Shown in pieces: positions 8,682-17,423 of a stretch of 64,000 nucleotides of DNA (the first letter of the stretch is position 1; every line of letters begins with the position of its first letter). The notes beneath the pieces are model-generated. The model was not told where the DNA came from. It did no database searches and saw only the letters and a list, made by a program, of their open reading frames with translations. Made by a program: the position numbers and the translations under genes. This DNA is from Streptomyces sp. NBC_00490 (GTDB lineage: Bacteria > Actinomycetota > Actinomycetes > Streptomycetales > Streptomycetaceae): positions 9,796,001 to 9,860,000 of the forward strand of contig NZ_CP107869.1 in assembly GCF_036013645.1 (NCBI RefSeq), read 5' to 3'.

Positions 8682-10502
8682 ATGCGACGCTATCCCCCGA
8701 TCGCCGATCACGGGATGGTCGGCGACTTGCAGACCGCCGCACTGGTCTCCTCCGACGGCACGGTCGACTGGCTGTGCTCGCCCAGGTTCGACTCGCCCAG
8801 CGTGTTCGCCTCGCTGCTCGACCACGACCGCGGCGGCCACTTCAGTATCCGGGCCGACACTCCACGGCCTCCGATCCAGCTGTACCTGCAGGACACCGCT
8901 GTGCTGGTGACGCGGTTCCTCGCGGAGGAAGGCGTGGGTGAGGTGGTCGACTTCATGCCGGTGGAGAACCCGGAGCGGGCGGCGGGGCGGCATCGGCTGG
9001 TCCGCATCCTGCGGGTGACGCGCGGCCGGGTCCGCTTCACCCTTCAGTGCCGCCCTCGCTTCGACTACGGCCGTGCCGGACACCGGCTCGATCTCGCCGA
9101 GGACGCCGTCCGTTTCGACGGGCCCGCCGTCCGGGCCACGCTGCAGACCGTCGGCCCGGTGATATGGACCGGGGAGGGCGATGACGCCCAGGGCGAGGTG
9201 TTCCTGGGCCCGGACGACTTCGCCGCCGTCGTCCTGACGATCGAGGACTCGCCCGATGCCCCGCAGCCACCGGTGAGCCGGGCGGACGTGGTGACGCTGT
9301 TCGAGCAGACCCGGGACTTCTGGCACGCGTGGGTCCGCCGCAGCCGGTACCAGGGACGCTGGCAGGACATGGTGAACCGCGCGGCCATCACACTCAAACT
9401 GCTCACTTACGCACCCACCGGAGCACCCGTCGCGGCCCCCACGATGGGACTGCCGGAGCAGATCGGCGGCGGACGCAACTGGGACTACCGCTACACGTGG
9501 GTCCGGGACGGCTCGATGTCGGTCGGTGCGCTGCTCGGGCTCGGCTATCGCGAGGAGGCGCACGCCTTTCGCAGCTGGCTGGGTGACCGGCTGAAGGCGA
9601 ACGGTACGGTCAGTGGTGAACCCCTGCAGATCATGTACCGGATCGACGGCGACCCGAACCTGCCGGAAGAGGTCCTGGACCACCTGGAGGGCTACCGGGG
9701 ATCGGCACCGGTACGCGTGGGCAACGGCGCGGCGGGCCAGCTCCAGCTCGACATCTACGGAGAGGCGGCCCTCGCCCTGTCCCAGGCGGTCCAGGACGCC
9801 GGCGAGATCCCGCCGTACGACGGCTGGCAGTCCCTTGCCGGTGTGCTCGACTGGCTGGTCAAAGCGTGGGACCGGCCCGACGAGGGAATCTGGGAGACGC
9901 GGGGCGGGCAGAAGGACTTCACCTACAGCCGGCTGATGTGCTGGGCGGCCTTCGACCGGGGCATCCGGATGGCCCGCGAGTTCGCCCGTCCCGCCGACAT
10001 CGCGGGGTGGAGCGCGGCACGGGACGACATCCTGCGCCAGGTGATGGAGCGAGGCTGGAGTCCCGGGCGCCAGGCCTTCGTCCAGCACTACGACGACGTC
10101 ACCCTCGACGCGTCCCTGCTGCTCATGCCCTCCGTCGGATTCATCGCGCCGGACGATCCGCGCTGGCTGTCCACGTTGGACGCGATGGACCAGGAGCTCG
10201 TCTCCGACAGCCTCGTCTACCGCTACGACCCCGAGGCGTCCCCGGACGGCCTGCGCGGCAGCGAGGGCACCTTCTCGCTGTGCAGCTTCCTCCACGTGGA
10301 CGCGCTCGCCCGGGCGGGACGGCTCGGGCAGGCCCGGTACGCCTTCGACAAGATGCTGACGTACGCCAATCACGGCGGTCTGTTCGCGGAGGAGATAGGG
10401 CCCACGGGAGAGCAACTCGGCAACTTCCCGCAGGCTTTCACCCACCTCGCGCTGATCACGGCCGCTCTCTCCCTCGACGAGCAGATGGACACCGCTCGCT
10501 GA
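8682..10502 (+). CDS. glycoside hydrolase family 15 protein
   Basis: A 606-residue GH15 glucoamylase/trehalase-like enzyme with no signal peptide, so probably cytosolic. It starts with the family signature (IADHGMVGDLQTAALVSSDG, then SIDWLC-like GTVDWLC). The (alpha/alpha)6 catalytic domain carries the general acid in GIWETRGG and the base region in GGLFAEEIGPTGEQLGNFPQ. Actinobacterial relatives hydrolyse alpha-glucosides or trehalose; the exact substrate is not visible. The ATG at 8682 follows GGAAGGAG. The frame is open far upstream but unlike coding sequence there. The MFS gene follows after a short gap, suggesting one transcript. Confidence 0.92.
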   Translation: MRRYPPIADHGMVGDLQTAALVSSDGTVDWLCSPRFDSPSVFASLLDHDRGGHFSIRADTPRPPIQLYLQDTAVLVTRFLAEEGVGEVVDFMPVENPERAAGRHRLVRILRVTRGRVRFTLQCRPRFDYGRAGHRLDLAEDAVRFDGPAVRATLQTVGPVIWTGEGDDAQGEVFLGPDDFAAVVLTIEDSPDAPQPPVSRADVVTLFEQTRDFWHAWVRRSRYQGRWQDMVNRAAITLKLLTYAPTGAPVAAPTMGLPEQIGGGRNWDYRYTWVRDGSMSVGALLGLGYREEAHAFRSWLGDRLKANGTVSGEPLQIMYRIDGDPNLPEEVLDHLEGYRGSAPVRVGNGAAGQLQLDIYGEAALALSQAVQDAGEIPPYDGWQSLAGVLDWLVKAWDRPDEGIWETRGGQKDFTYSRLMCWAAFDRGIRMAREFARPADIAGWSAARDDILRQVMERGWSPGRQAFVQHYDDVTLDASLLLMPSVGFIAPDDPRWLSTLDAMDQELVSDSLVYRYDPEASPDGLRGSEGTFSLCSFLHVDALARAGRLGQARYAFDKMLTYANHGGLFAEEIGPTGEQLGNFPQAFTHLALITAALSLDEQMDTAR

Positions 10503-10538
10503 AGCATCACTTGGGACCTACCTGGCGAGGTGGACAGC

Positions 10539-12167
10539 GTGAAGCACTGGCGGGCTCTGATCGTCCTCGGTACGGCCCAGTTCCTGATGGTTCTGGACAC
10601 CTCCGTCATGAACGTGTCCATCAGCCAGTTGGTCGAGGACTTCGACACAGAGGTCACCGCCATCCAGGCCGTCATCACGCTGTACGCGCTGGTCATGGCC
10701 GCGTTCATGATCATCGGTGGCAGGTTCGGGGACATCCTGGGGCGCCGCCGCATGTTCCTTACGGGGCTCGCCGTCTACGGTGTGGGGTCCGCTCTGACCG
10801 CGGTGGCGCCCACGCTGTGGGTGCTCACGCTGGGCTGGTCGGTCATCGAGGGGCTCGGGGCGGCCATGGTGCTGCCGGCCATGGCCGCCCTCGTCGCGGA
10901 GGCGTACCGCGGGCGGGACCGTGCCATCGCCTACGCGGTCATCGGCGGGCTCGCCGGCGCCGGAATCGCGGTCGGTCCGCTCCTGGGCGGCTGGGTGACG
11001 ACGTATCTCACCTGGCGGCTGGTCTTCGCCGGCGAGGTCGTGGTCGTCGTGGCCGTCCTGCTGTGCCGCGGGGTGATCGCGCCGTCCGCCCCGACCGGCC
11101 CGCGTCCCCGGCTGGACTGGGTGGGGGCGGTGCTCTCCGCGACCGGGCTGGGGCTGGGTGTGCTCGGGGTCCTGCAGAGCAGCACCTGGGGATGGGTGCA
11201 GCCGCGCAACCCACCCTTCACCGTCCTCGGTTTCGCCCCGACGCTGTTCGTCGTCGGCCTGGGAGTGGCCGTCCTGGCCCTCTTCCGGTGGTGGGAGCGG
11301 CGGCGGGAGCTGCACGGGGCCGACCCCCTGATGCATCTTTCCCTGCTGGGCAGGCCCGTGCTGCGGTCCGGGCTGATGACGCTGCTGAGCCAGAACCTCA
11401 TCCTGCTGGGGCTGTTCTTCACCATCCCGCTGTACTTGCAGGTGGTGCAGGGGTTCGACGCGTTCGAGACGGGGCTGCGTCTGCTTCCGGTGTCCGCCAC
11501 CATGCTGGTGACCTCCCTGTCCGCGTCCTCGCTGGGCCGGAGGTGGGGCGCTCGCCGGGTGGTCCGGCTGGCGCTGGCGACCCTGACGGCGGCCATCGTG
11601 TGGCTGCTGGCCACCATCGACCCGGTCATCGACGACGGGCAGTTCGCCGGAGCGATGGCCCTGCTGGGCGTGGGCGTCGGCCTGCTCGCCTCACAACTGG
11701 GCAACGTCGTCCAGTCCGGCGTCGGCGAGGCGGAACGCAGTGAGGCGGGAGGGCTTCAGTTCACGGCACAGAATCTGGGTTCCGCGCTGGGCACCGCACT
11801 CATCGGCTCGATCCTGATCGGTGCGCTGGCCCACGCCTTCACCTCGCAGGTGACCGACCATCCGCAGCTGTCCGAACAGACCCGTGACGAGGTCGGTGTC
11901 GCTCTCGAGGCCGGAGTCACCTTCGTCCCCACCGATCAGGTGCGCTCGGCGGCCGAGCGTGCCGGGCTGCCGCCGTCCGAGGTCGACGCCGTCGCGGACT
12001 CCTACGCCTCCGCGCAGCTGGACGGCCTGAAGGCGGCGGTCCTGGCCACCGGTGGGATCGCCCTCGCCAGTTTCCTCGTCACGCCGAACCTGCCGACCGC
12101 CCGGCAAAGCCGTCAGCGGCAGCCGGATACCGATCTTCCGGCCGGTACGGCCGGAGAGACGCGCTGA
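10539..12167 (+). CDS. MFS transporter, DHA2 drug:H+ antiporter type
   Basis: About 542 residues with 14 predicted transmembrane helices. It has the DHA2 signature near the first helix (LMVLDTSVMNVSISQL) and motif A GGRFGDILGRRRMF between helices 2 and 3. It probably exports hydrophobic compounds using the proton gradient. GTG codons at 10530 and 10539 are both possible; the second has GAGG at better spacing. It lies 36 bases behind the GH15 gene and 17 before the next membrane protein, so the three are likely one operon. Confidence 0.9.
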   Translation: MKHWRALIVLGTAQFLMVLDTSVMNVSISQLVEDFDTEVTAIQAVITLYALVMAAFMIIGGRFGDILGRRRMFLTGLAVYGVGSALTAVAPTLWVLTLGWSVIEGLGAAMVLPAMAALVAEAYRGRDRAIAYAVIGGLAGAGIAVGPLLGGWVTTYLTWRLVFAGEVVVVVAVLLCRGVIAPSAPTGPRPRLDWVGAVLSATGLGLGVLGVLQSSTWGWVQPRNPPFTVLGFAPTLFVVGLGVAVLALFRWWERRRELHGADPLMHLSLLGRPVLRSGLMTLLSQNLILLGLFFTIPLYLQVVQGFDAFETGLRLLPVSATMLVTSLSASSLGRRWGARRVVRLALATLTAAIVWLLATIDPVIDDGQFAGAMALLGVGVGLLASQLGNVVQSGVGEAERSEAGGLQFTAQNLGSALGTALIGSILIGALAHAFTSQVTDHPQLSEQTRDEVGVALEAGVTFVPTDQVRSAAERAGLPPSEVDAVADSYASAQLDGLKAAVLATGGIALASFLVTPNLPTARQSRQRQPDTDLPAGTAGETR

Positions 12168-12184
12168 GTCCGGAGGGGGCACCA

Positions 12185-12712
12185 GTGTCCAGGATGAGAG
12201 TCACGAGCGGCCCGGCCCGGCGGGAGCACCGTGCCGAGCGCCGGGCCCGCGCGGACTACACGGGCGGCGTCTACGGATCCATGCTGGCGGCCTCCGTGGT
12301 GGTCGGCGCCGGTTCCCTGGGCTCGTACCCCCGCGCCGAGTTGGTGTTGTTGCTGCTGCTCACCGGCGTGGTGTTCTGGATCGGGCACGTGCATGCCCAG
12401 CTCTTCGGGGCGCGCCTGGCACAACAGGCTCCGGACCGTCGGGTCGTATGGAACGTGTGCTGCGAGGAGTGGCCGATCGTCAAGGCGGCCATCCCGCCGG
12501 CCGCCGCGATGCTTGCCGGTCCGCTCTTCGGTCTGGACGTGCGAGGTTCCCTCTGGCTGGCTCTCTGCGTCGCTGTGGCCGGCCAGGTGGGCTGGTCCGT
12601 GGCTGCGGCACGCCGCGCCGGCGCTTCGCCACGGCTCATGGTCGTCACCGCATCGGTCAACCTGCTGCTCGGCCTGCTGATCATTTCCTTCAAGATCTTT
12701 CTGAAGCATTGA
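12185..12712 (+). CDS. uncharacterised integral membrane protein
   Basis: 175 residues. A basic N-terminus (RREHRAERRARADYTGG) is followed by four or five hydrophobic segments, for example ELVLLLLLTGVVFWIGHVHA and VNLLLGLLIISFKIFL. No known catalytic motif is visible. The GTG start has a very strong GGAGGGGG site, 17 bases after the MFS stop, so it is translationally close to the exporter. Streptomyces has many such small membrane proteins in stress-related clusters. Function unknown. Confidence 0.75.
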   Translation: MSRMRVTSGPARREHRAERRARADYTGGVYGSMLAASVVVGAGSLGSYPRAELVLLLLLTGVVFWIGHVHAQLFGARLAQQAPDRRVVWNVCCEEWPIVKAAIPPAAAMLAGPLFGLDVRGSLWLALCVAVAGQVGWSVAAARRAGASPRLMVVTASVNLLLGLLIISFKIFLKH

Positions 12713-12714
12713 GC

Positions 12715-12734
12715 CCCGGCGTCCTCTCGCCGGG
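12715..12734 (+). terminator. hairpin after the 12185-12712 gene
   Basis: CCCGGCG, a six-base loop, then CGCCGGG begins two bases after the stop codon. There is no U-run, which is common for Streptomyces terminators. It would end the GH15-MFS-membrane protein operon. Confidence 0.55.
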
Positions 12735-12739
12735 CGACG

Positions 12740-12758
12740 CTCACCTGTACCGGGTGAG
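12740..12758. promoter_or_regulatory. palindrome site a, CTCACCCG-N3-CGGGTGAG family
   Basis: CTCACCTG-TAC-CGGGTGAG, 7 of 8 arm positions paired, 81 bases before the GTG of the 65-residue gene. It has the same 8-3-8 geometry as the sites at 8578, 13298 and 15689. Confidence 0.5.
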
Positions 12759-12839
12759 GCCCCAAGCAGCACAAACACCGACGATCGGTAGGGAAGGGGC
12801 GCCGTCCACCTGTTCGAGACAGTCCAGGAAGGACCGTTC

Positions 12840-13037
12840 GTGCGCTACGAGATCCGAGTCGAGGGACACCTGTCGGAAACGATGGCCAAGGCGTTTCCGG
12901 AACTTGGTCATGTGGTGATGTCCGGCCAGACCATCCTGTTCGGACCCGTCGTGGACGAAGCGCACCTGTACGGACTGCTGGCCCGCTGCCAGTCACTGGG
13001 ACTGCGGGTATTGGAGATGCGCCCCCTGCCGGAGTGA
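12840..13037 (+). CDS. small uncharacterised protein (65 aa)
   Basis: A 65-residue soluble protein starting MRYEIRVEGHLSET and ending LRVLEMRPLPE. The alternating pattern suggests a small alpha/beta domain, perhaps ferredoxin-like (beta strand RYEIRVEG, helix MAKAFPEL, strand TILFGPV, helix AHLYGLLARCQSLG). The GTG start follows GGAAGGA at good spacing. It has its own upstream palindrome, so it is probably transcribed alone. No function can be assigned. Confidence 0.75.
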   Translation: MRYEIRVEGHLSETMAKAFPELGHVVMSGQTILFGPVVDEAHLYGLLARCQSLGLRVLEMRPLPE

Positions 13038-13297
13038 CGGGGTGGGCCGTGCTCAGAGCCGCTCCGTCTTGATCCGACCGACCTGGTGGGCGGCTCACAC
13101 CAGCAGCACCGTCAAGCAGGCCGCCCAGGAGCAGAGCCGACGCTCCAGCCGTACGGTGCTCGTTCGGAGGCGTCAGGGAGTAGGCGGTCGACCAGGCCGA
13201 CCTCGGGCGATGGCGACGATCGCCGCCTTCCGACCGGCCAGAAGGTGCCAGCCGGGCGCCGGGGCCCTCCACCCCTCCGCCGTGGCGGAATCGATGG

Positions 13298-13316
13298 CTC
13301 ACCCGTGGTGGGTGAG
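13298..13316. promoter_or_regulatory. palindrome site b, CTCACCCG-N3-CGGGTGAG family
   Basis: CTCACCCG-TGG-TGGGTGAG, extended by GG and CC to an 18-base paired core. It lies 109 bases before the ATG of the DUF308/HdeD-like gene in an otherwise featureless 390-base gap. Confidence 0.5.
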
Positions 13317-13425
13317 CCGGTCACCGAGCAGCAGCCTGACCCTGGAGCGGTCAGGCGCTCGCACACTGCCCTCCCCCCGCCTCGTCAGCTTGCGGAGGCG
13401 ACGGCTGATCACGTGAGGAGGAGCC

Positions 13426-14085
13426 ATGTCCATGCCGCATGGCCCGGCATCACATACCCGGCAGGAACACAGGCCCGACGGCGCGGCCCCCGATCCGATG
13501 GGCGACTCCGCGGACGTACTCGGGCGGCTCGGCCGTTCCTGGACCTGGATCTTGGGCGCGGCCCTGGCGACATTGGTGCCGGGCCTGCTGATACTCGTCT
13601 GGCCGGACGCGACCCTGCACGTCGTGGCGGTCCTCATCGGCCTGTACCTGTTGGTGACCGGGGCGTTCCGGTTCGTGGGCGTCTTCGCGCGGGCGGCGGA
13701 CGAACGGCTGCCGGGGCTGCTCCTGGCCGTGCTGTACGTCCTTGCCGGGGTGCTCTGCCTGCGCAACCCGCTGCAGACGATCGCCGCGCTGTCATTGATC
13801 ACCGGGGGTGTCTGGCTCGTGTCCGGCATCCTCACCCTCTACACGGCCGTCGCCGTCCAGGACCTGCCGCACCGTGGCGTCGTCATGCTCGTCGGGGTGC
13901 TCGGGATCGTCGCGGGGATCGTGGTGCTCGCCCTTCCTACCGAGTCGGCCCGCGCGCTCACGCGGCTGCTCGGCCTGTGGCTCGTCCTGCTCGGCCTCGG
14001 CGAGGCGCTGGTCGCTTTCGCGTGGCGGGCCGCGCTCGCAAAGACGTCCGCGGCAGGACCGCGCGCCCCCGCCGGCAGCGCCTGA
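13426..14085 (+). CDS. HdeD/DUF308-family membrane protein
   Basis: 219 residues. A hydrophilic 40-residue N-terminus is followed by six hydrophobic helices in three similar pairs, as in the HdeD acid-resistance family (LATLVPGLLILVWPDATLHV, VLAGVLCLRNPLQTIAAL, VLGIVAGIVVLALP). Repeats of the G-x-x-L-x-x-W/R-P type are visible. HdeD proteins are stress-induced inner-membrane proteins of unclear mechanism. GAGGAG lies just before the ATG. The gene is monocistronic, with a palindrome upstream and a hairpin after the stop. Confidence 0.88.
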   Translation: MSMPHGPASHTRQEHRPDGAAPDPMGDSADVLGRLGRSWTWILGAALATLVPGLLILVWPDATLHVVAVLIGLYLLVTGAFRFVGVFARAADERLPGLLLAVLYVLAGVLCLRNPLQTIAALSLITGGVWLVSGILTLYTAVAVQDLPHRGVVMLVGVLGIVAGIVVLALPTESARALTRLLGLWLVLLGLGEALVAFAWRAALAKTSAAGPRAPAGSA

Positions 14086-14091
14086 CACCGT

Positions 14092-14110
14092 GCCCGCCGC
14101 TCCGGCGGGC
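14092..14110 (+). terminator. hairpin after HdeD-like gene
   Basis: GCCCGCC, loop GCTCC, GGCGGGC, seven bases after the stop codon. It is a plausible Streptomyces-style terminator without a T-run. Confidence 0.5.
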
Positions 14111-14208
14111 GTGACAGACGCACCGGCCCCGCACGGTCTTTCCCGCTGCGTCACCCCGAGCGGCGACCGTCGCGGCCGGGGCGGCGCACTCACGGACAGG
14201 GAGTATCC

Positions 14209-15567
14209 ATGAACCCGGCCGCCACCCCGGACCCGCCGGATCCCGGCGGAGCCTCCCATCAGGAACAGGTCATGACCGCCGAGGAACGAGCGGAGTACGA
14301 GCGACTGCGCCGTCACGCGGCGACACGCCACCGGCGGCTGCGCCAGGTCGGCTCCTCGGTCCTGCTCCTGCTGGCCCTGCTGCTCGCGCCTCTGGCCGTC
14401 GCCGCGGCCTGGGTCCAGGACACGGTCTCCGACACCGACCGGTACGTCGAGACCGTCGCTCCGCTGGCGTCCGATCCGGCCGTGCAGGAGGTCGTGATCA
14501 ACCGGCTCACGAACCGCGTCGTCGACAACGTGGACGTCGCTGCGGTGACGGACTCGCTCAGCAAGGCGCTCCAGGAGTCCGGTGCGTCACCGCGCGTCGT
14601 GGCGGGGGCAGACTCCCTCGAAGGGCCGCTGCGCAGCGCGGTCAGAAGCGTCGTCGACCGCATCATCACCCGTGTGATCACCGGCGATGCCTTCCAGCAG
14701 GTGTGGGAGGGCGCCAACCGGCGCTCGCACGCCGCGGTGGTGAACATGCTCACCGGCCAACGCGAAGGTGCCGTGCGCGCCGAGGGCGACACGGTCCAGC
14801 TGGACGTGGGAGAGGTCATCAACGAAGTACGGGAGCGGCTCGTCGACGCGGGATTCGACAAGGCAGCCGCCATCCCGAACACGGACCGGACCATCACGCT
14901 CTTCCAGGCCGAGGAACTGGGCAAAGCACAGGACACGATGCGGCTGCTGGACATCCTCGGTACCTGGCTGCCCGTCCTGACCGTCGCGCTCGCCGCGCTC
15001 GCCGTCTGGACCAATCCGGCACACCGGGTGATGGTGATGATCACCGCGATCGGCGTGGGCGTGATGATGGGGGTGCTGCTCGTCGCGCTCGTCGTCGCCA
15101 GAAGGGTCTACCTGGACTCGGTCCCGCCCACGGCACTGCCCACCGACGCGGCCGCGGCGATCTACGACACGTTCATCCGCTTCCTGCGCGACAGCGCGCG
15201 CACCCTGCTGGTCCTGGCAGTGATTACCGCGCTGGTCGCCTACCTGTACGGTCCCGGACGCCCCGCCCGCGCCCTCCGCACGGTCACGGACCGGGGAACG
15301 ACGGCCGCTGGCCGCGGTCTGAGCCACGCCGGACTGCGCACCGGGGCCACCGGCCGCTGGCTGACAGACAACCGGGCATGGACCACCGGTGCCGTCATCG
15401 CGGCCGGAGGGCTCGCCCTGGTCCTCTGGAACCACCCCACGGTCGGGGGAGTGGTGCTCGTTCTCGGCATCGCCCTGGCGGTCGTGATCATCCTGGCCAT
15501 CCTCGCGGCGGCCGCCGGACCGGCCGGCCATGCGGGGGACCGGGCGACGGAACGGGCGGCCCCATGA
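14209..15567 (+). CDS. large uncharacterised membrane protein
   Basis: 452 residues. A charged N-terminus with a YERLRRHAATRHRRLR stretch precedes a signal-anchor helix (VLLLLALLLAPLAVAAAW). A long extracytoplasmic region beginning TDRYVETVAPLASDPAVQEV follows. At least four helices then occupy residues 245-350 and 400-445. This layout is common in actinobacterial proteins annotated only as integral membrane proteins. An alternative ATG at 14272 (MTAEERAEYERL) is possible. Function unknown; an envelope role is inferred only from topology. Confidence 0.8.
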   Translation: MNPAATPDPPDPGGASHQEQVMTAEERAEYERLRRHAATRHRRLRQVGSSVLLLLALLLAPLAVAAAWVQDTVSDTDRYVETVAPLASDPAVQEVVINRLTNRVVDNVDVAAVTDSLSKALQESGASPRVVAGADSLEGPLRSAVRSVVDRIITRVITGDAFQQVWEGANRRSHAAVVNMLTGQREGAVRAEGDTVQLDVGEVINEVRERLVDAGFDKAAAIPNTDRTITLFQAEELGKAQDTMRLLDILGTWLPVLTVALAALAVWTNPAHRVMVMITAIGVGVMMGVLLVALVVARRVYLDSVPPTALPTDAAAAIYDTFIRFLRDSARTLLVLAVITALVAYLYGPGRPARALRTVTDRGTTAAGRGLSHAGLRTGATGRWLTDNRAWTTGAVIAAGGLALVLWNHPTVGGVVLVLGIALAVVIILAILAAAAGPAGHAGDRATERAAP

Positions 15568-15688
15568 GCCATGAGCGGGAAACCCGGCCCCAGACACGCA
15601 TCCCGAGGCCGCACGGTCGCACGGGTCGCGGCAGCCCTGCAGTCCGGGGGCTGGAGCGCGTCAACCGGGACTGTGGAGCTGCCGCAGG

Positions 15689-15707
15689 CTCACCCGCGTC
15701 GGGTGAG
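15689..15707. promoter_or_regulatory. palindrome site c, CTCACCCG-N3-CGGGTGAG family
   Basis: CTCACCCG-CGT-CGGGTGAG, a perfect 8-3-8 palindrome 81 bases before the ATG of the SHOCT protein. It is the best match of the four related sites. A hairpin alone could also be an attenuator, but the constant spacing argues for a protein-binding site. Confidence 0.55.
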
Positions 15708-15787
15708 GCGCAGCGGTCCTTGTCCTGCGCACGCTGAACACAAGCAGGCTACGGCGGCCGGGCGGACGCCCGGGACGGAGGAGAGAC

Positions 15788-16252
15788 ATGAGCACGCAGA
15801 CGTACCTGGCGTACGACTATCCCCTGCTGAGCGTTTTCTGGAGCATGCTCCTGTTCTTCCTGTGGATCATGTGGTTCGTCCTGCTCTTCCGGATCATCAC
15901 CGACATCTTCCGTGACGACACCATGAGCGGCTGGGCGAAGGCCGGATGGATGGTGCTCACCATCCTGCTGCCCTTCCTGGGCGTCTTCATCTACGTGATC
16001 GCCCGCGGCAAGAACATGGGCCGCCGGGAGGTGGCGCAGGCGCGTGCGCAGCAGGAGGAGTTCAACAGCTACATCAGGCAGACCGCGGCCGGCGGCGGGA
16101 CCAGCAGCGTCGACGAACTCGCCAGGCTGTCCGAGATCCGCTCCCACGGCGACATCACGGACGAGGAGTTCCGCAGGGCGAAGGAACTGGTCCTCGCCGG
16201 CCACGGCCCGACGGAACCCACGGGCTCCACCTCCCGGACCGCCCCTCACTGA
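15788..16252 (+). CDS. SHOCT-domain membrane protein with PLDc_N-like anchor
   Basis: 154 residues. Two N-terminal helices (SVFWSMLLFFLWIMWFVLLF and GWMVLTILLPFLGVFIYVIA) resemble the phospholipase D nuclease N-terminal anchor. A linker follows, then a C-terminal SHOCT motif at about residues 110-138 (LARLSEIRSHGDITDEEFRR). SHOCT is a short oligomerisation module common in stress-related actinobacterial membrane proteins. The start follows GGAGGAGAG. The next membrane protein begins 30 bases after the stop, so the two are probably co-transcribed under palindrome c. Confidence 0.88.
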   Translation: MSTQTYLAYDYPLLSVFWSMLLFFLWIMWFVLLFRIITDIFRDDTMSGWAKAGWMVLTILLPFLGVFIYVIARGKNMGRREVAQARAQQEEFNSYIRQTAAGGGTSSVDELARLSEIRSHGDITDEEFRRAKELVLAGHGPTEPTGSTSRTAPH

Positions 16253-16282
16253 GCATCCGGACCACACGAAACGAGGCTCAAG

Positions 16283-16723
16283 ATGACCGCCACACACACC
16301 CGGCCGGCACACACGGCGAAGCAGGAATGGGCAACCGGACTGACAGCCTTCGCGGCCGTGATGCTCTTCCTCGTCGGCCTGCTCGACCTCTTCCGGGGCA
16401 TCATGGCCATCGCCGAGGACGACATCTTCCTCACCACACGCAACTACGTGTTCGAGTTCGACCTGACCGGCTGGGGCTGGATCCACCTCGCGCTGGGCGT
16501 GGTGGCCGTGCTCGTCAGCATCGGGCTGCTCCGGACCGCGACCTGGGCGCGCGTTCTCGGCGTGGCCATCGCCGGACTCGTCATCATCGCCAACTTCCTC
16601 TCCCTTCCGTACTACCCGGTGTGGTCGGTCGTGATGATCGCCATCTCGGCCTTCATCATCTGGGCGCTGTGCGTGGTCCAGCGCGGCAACCTCTACGACC
16701 TGTCAGAGGAGCGCCCGCTGTAG
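16283..16723 (+). CDS. DUF7144-like four-helix membrane protein
   Basis: 146 residues with four transmembrane segments: FAAVMLFLVGLLDLFRGIMA, HLALGVVAVLVSIGLL, VLGVAIAGLVIIANFLSLPY and VVMIAISAFIIWALCV. It ends in a short cytosolic tail. This pattern with GWGWIHL and PVWS motifs is typical of a Streptomyces family of unknown function (DUF7144-like, by memory). It probably forms an operon with the SHOCT gene. Confidence 0.8.
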   Translation: MTATHTRPAHTAKQEWATGLTAFAAVMLFLVGLLDLFRGIMAIAEDDIFLTTRNYVFEFDLTGWGWIHLALGVVAVLVSIGLLRTATWARVLGVAIAGLVIIANFLSLPYYPVWSVVMIAISAFIIWALCVVQRGNLYDLSEERPL

Positions 16724-17035
16724 CACGAGCTGCCGAACTGCCGTCCTGGTCGGTGAGAGCCCGGTGATGAGAGAACCCGCCCCTCGTGATCTTCGATACC
16801 CAGTCCGTGCACGCGGCCGCGGGTGTCCCGAAGACCACGAGGGGGCGGCATGTCGGCGAGAAGGCGTCGGGGCGCGAACGCGGACTTGCCGTGAACGTCC
16901 TGGGACCGGTCATTGGTGCCGTGGTGCCGGCTGCATCCTGGGAAGCGGTGGTCCGGAGGCGCCGCGAGCCATCAGTTCAGTTGTCGCGCTGGTCACGCAA
17001 CGTCCCGTCCTGCGACGAACTTTCCCTTGTGAGTG
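16724..17035. other. gene-poor gap
   Basis: No credible gene. Open frames on both strands here have no domain and atypical codon use. No clear palindrome or IS end was seen. Confidence 0.4.
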
Positions 17036-17235
17036 TCAGCCCACCACGCCCGTCGCATAAAGCAGCCCGAGGGCGGCCATGGCCGTCCCGATCAGGCGAA
17101 AGGCGAGCGCGTTGGACGTTTCGAATCGCCCGTTGGACCGGCCGCTGAGTGGTTCAGCGACGATGTTTGGCGTAGATGATGCCGACGAGGATGACGGCCG
17201 CGACGAACAGGCCGACAGGCTCCGGCCCGCTTGGG
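17036..17235 (-). pseudogene. traces of small membrane protein coding sequence
   Basis: Two short minus-strand traces look like ends of membrane proteins but lack starts: PVGLFVAAVILVGIIYAKHR ending at a stop at 17154, and NALAFRLIGTAMAALGLLYA ending at 17036. The first follows in frame directly after the stop of the 61-residue gene at 17238, so it may be a broken continuation or a separate tiny gene. Confidence 0.35.
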
Positions 17236-17237
17236 GT

Positions 17238-17423
17238 TCAGGAGCGGGTCTTGCGGTGGGCGAGGAAGGCAAGGGCCGCCAGAATCGCGCCGCATGCTGC
17301 GCCAACTGCTCCGAGCACTATCGGCACCGTGTCACCGGTGACCACCCCTGCCACGCACCCGCAGAGTCCTCCCAGGAGCGCAATCGCGGCAAAATTCCGC
17401 GTTCCCCTAATTGCATCCTCCAT
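17238..17423 (-). CDS. small membrane protein (61 aa)
   Basis: 61 residues, MEDAIRGTRNFAAIALLG then two hydrophobic stretches (CGCVAGVVTGDTVPIVLG and ACGAILAALAFLAH) and a basic end. The ATG has an AAGGAGG site inside the preceding gene and overlaps its end by 17 bases, which argues for translational coupling. The frame is open further upstream but without membrane-protein character. No function known. Confidence 0.65.
   Translation of the reverse strand: MEDAIRGTRNFAAIALLGGLCGCVAGVVTGDTVPIVLGAVGAACGAILAALAFLAHRKTRS

Noticed and set aside
6552..10445. A 1297-codon minus-strand frame
   Set aside because: It crosses the divergent promoter and lies antisense to the GH15 gene and in another frame of the SpoIIE-domain gene. 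The translation is low-complexity Arg/Pro/Gly.
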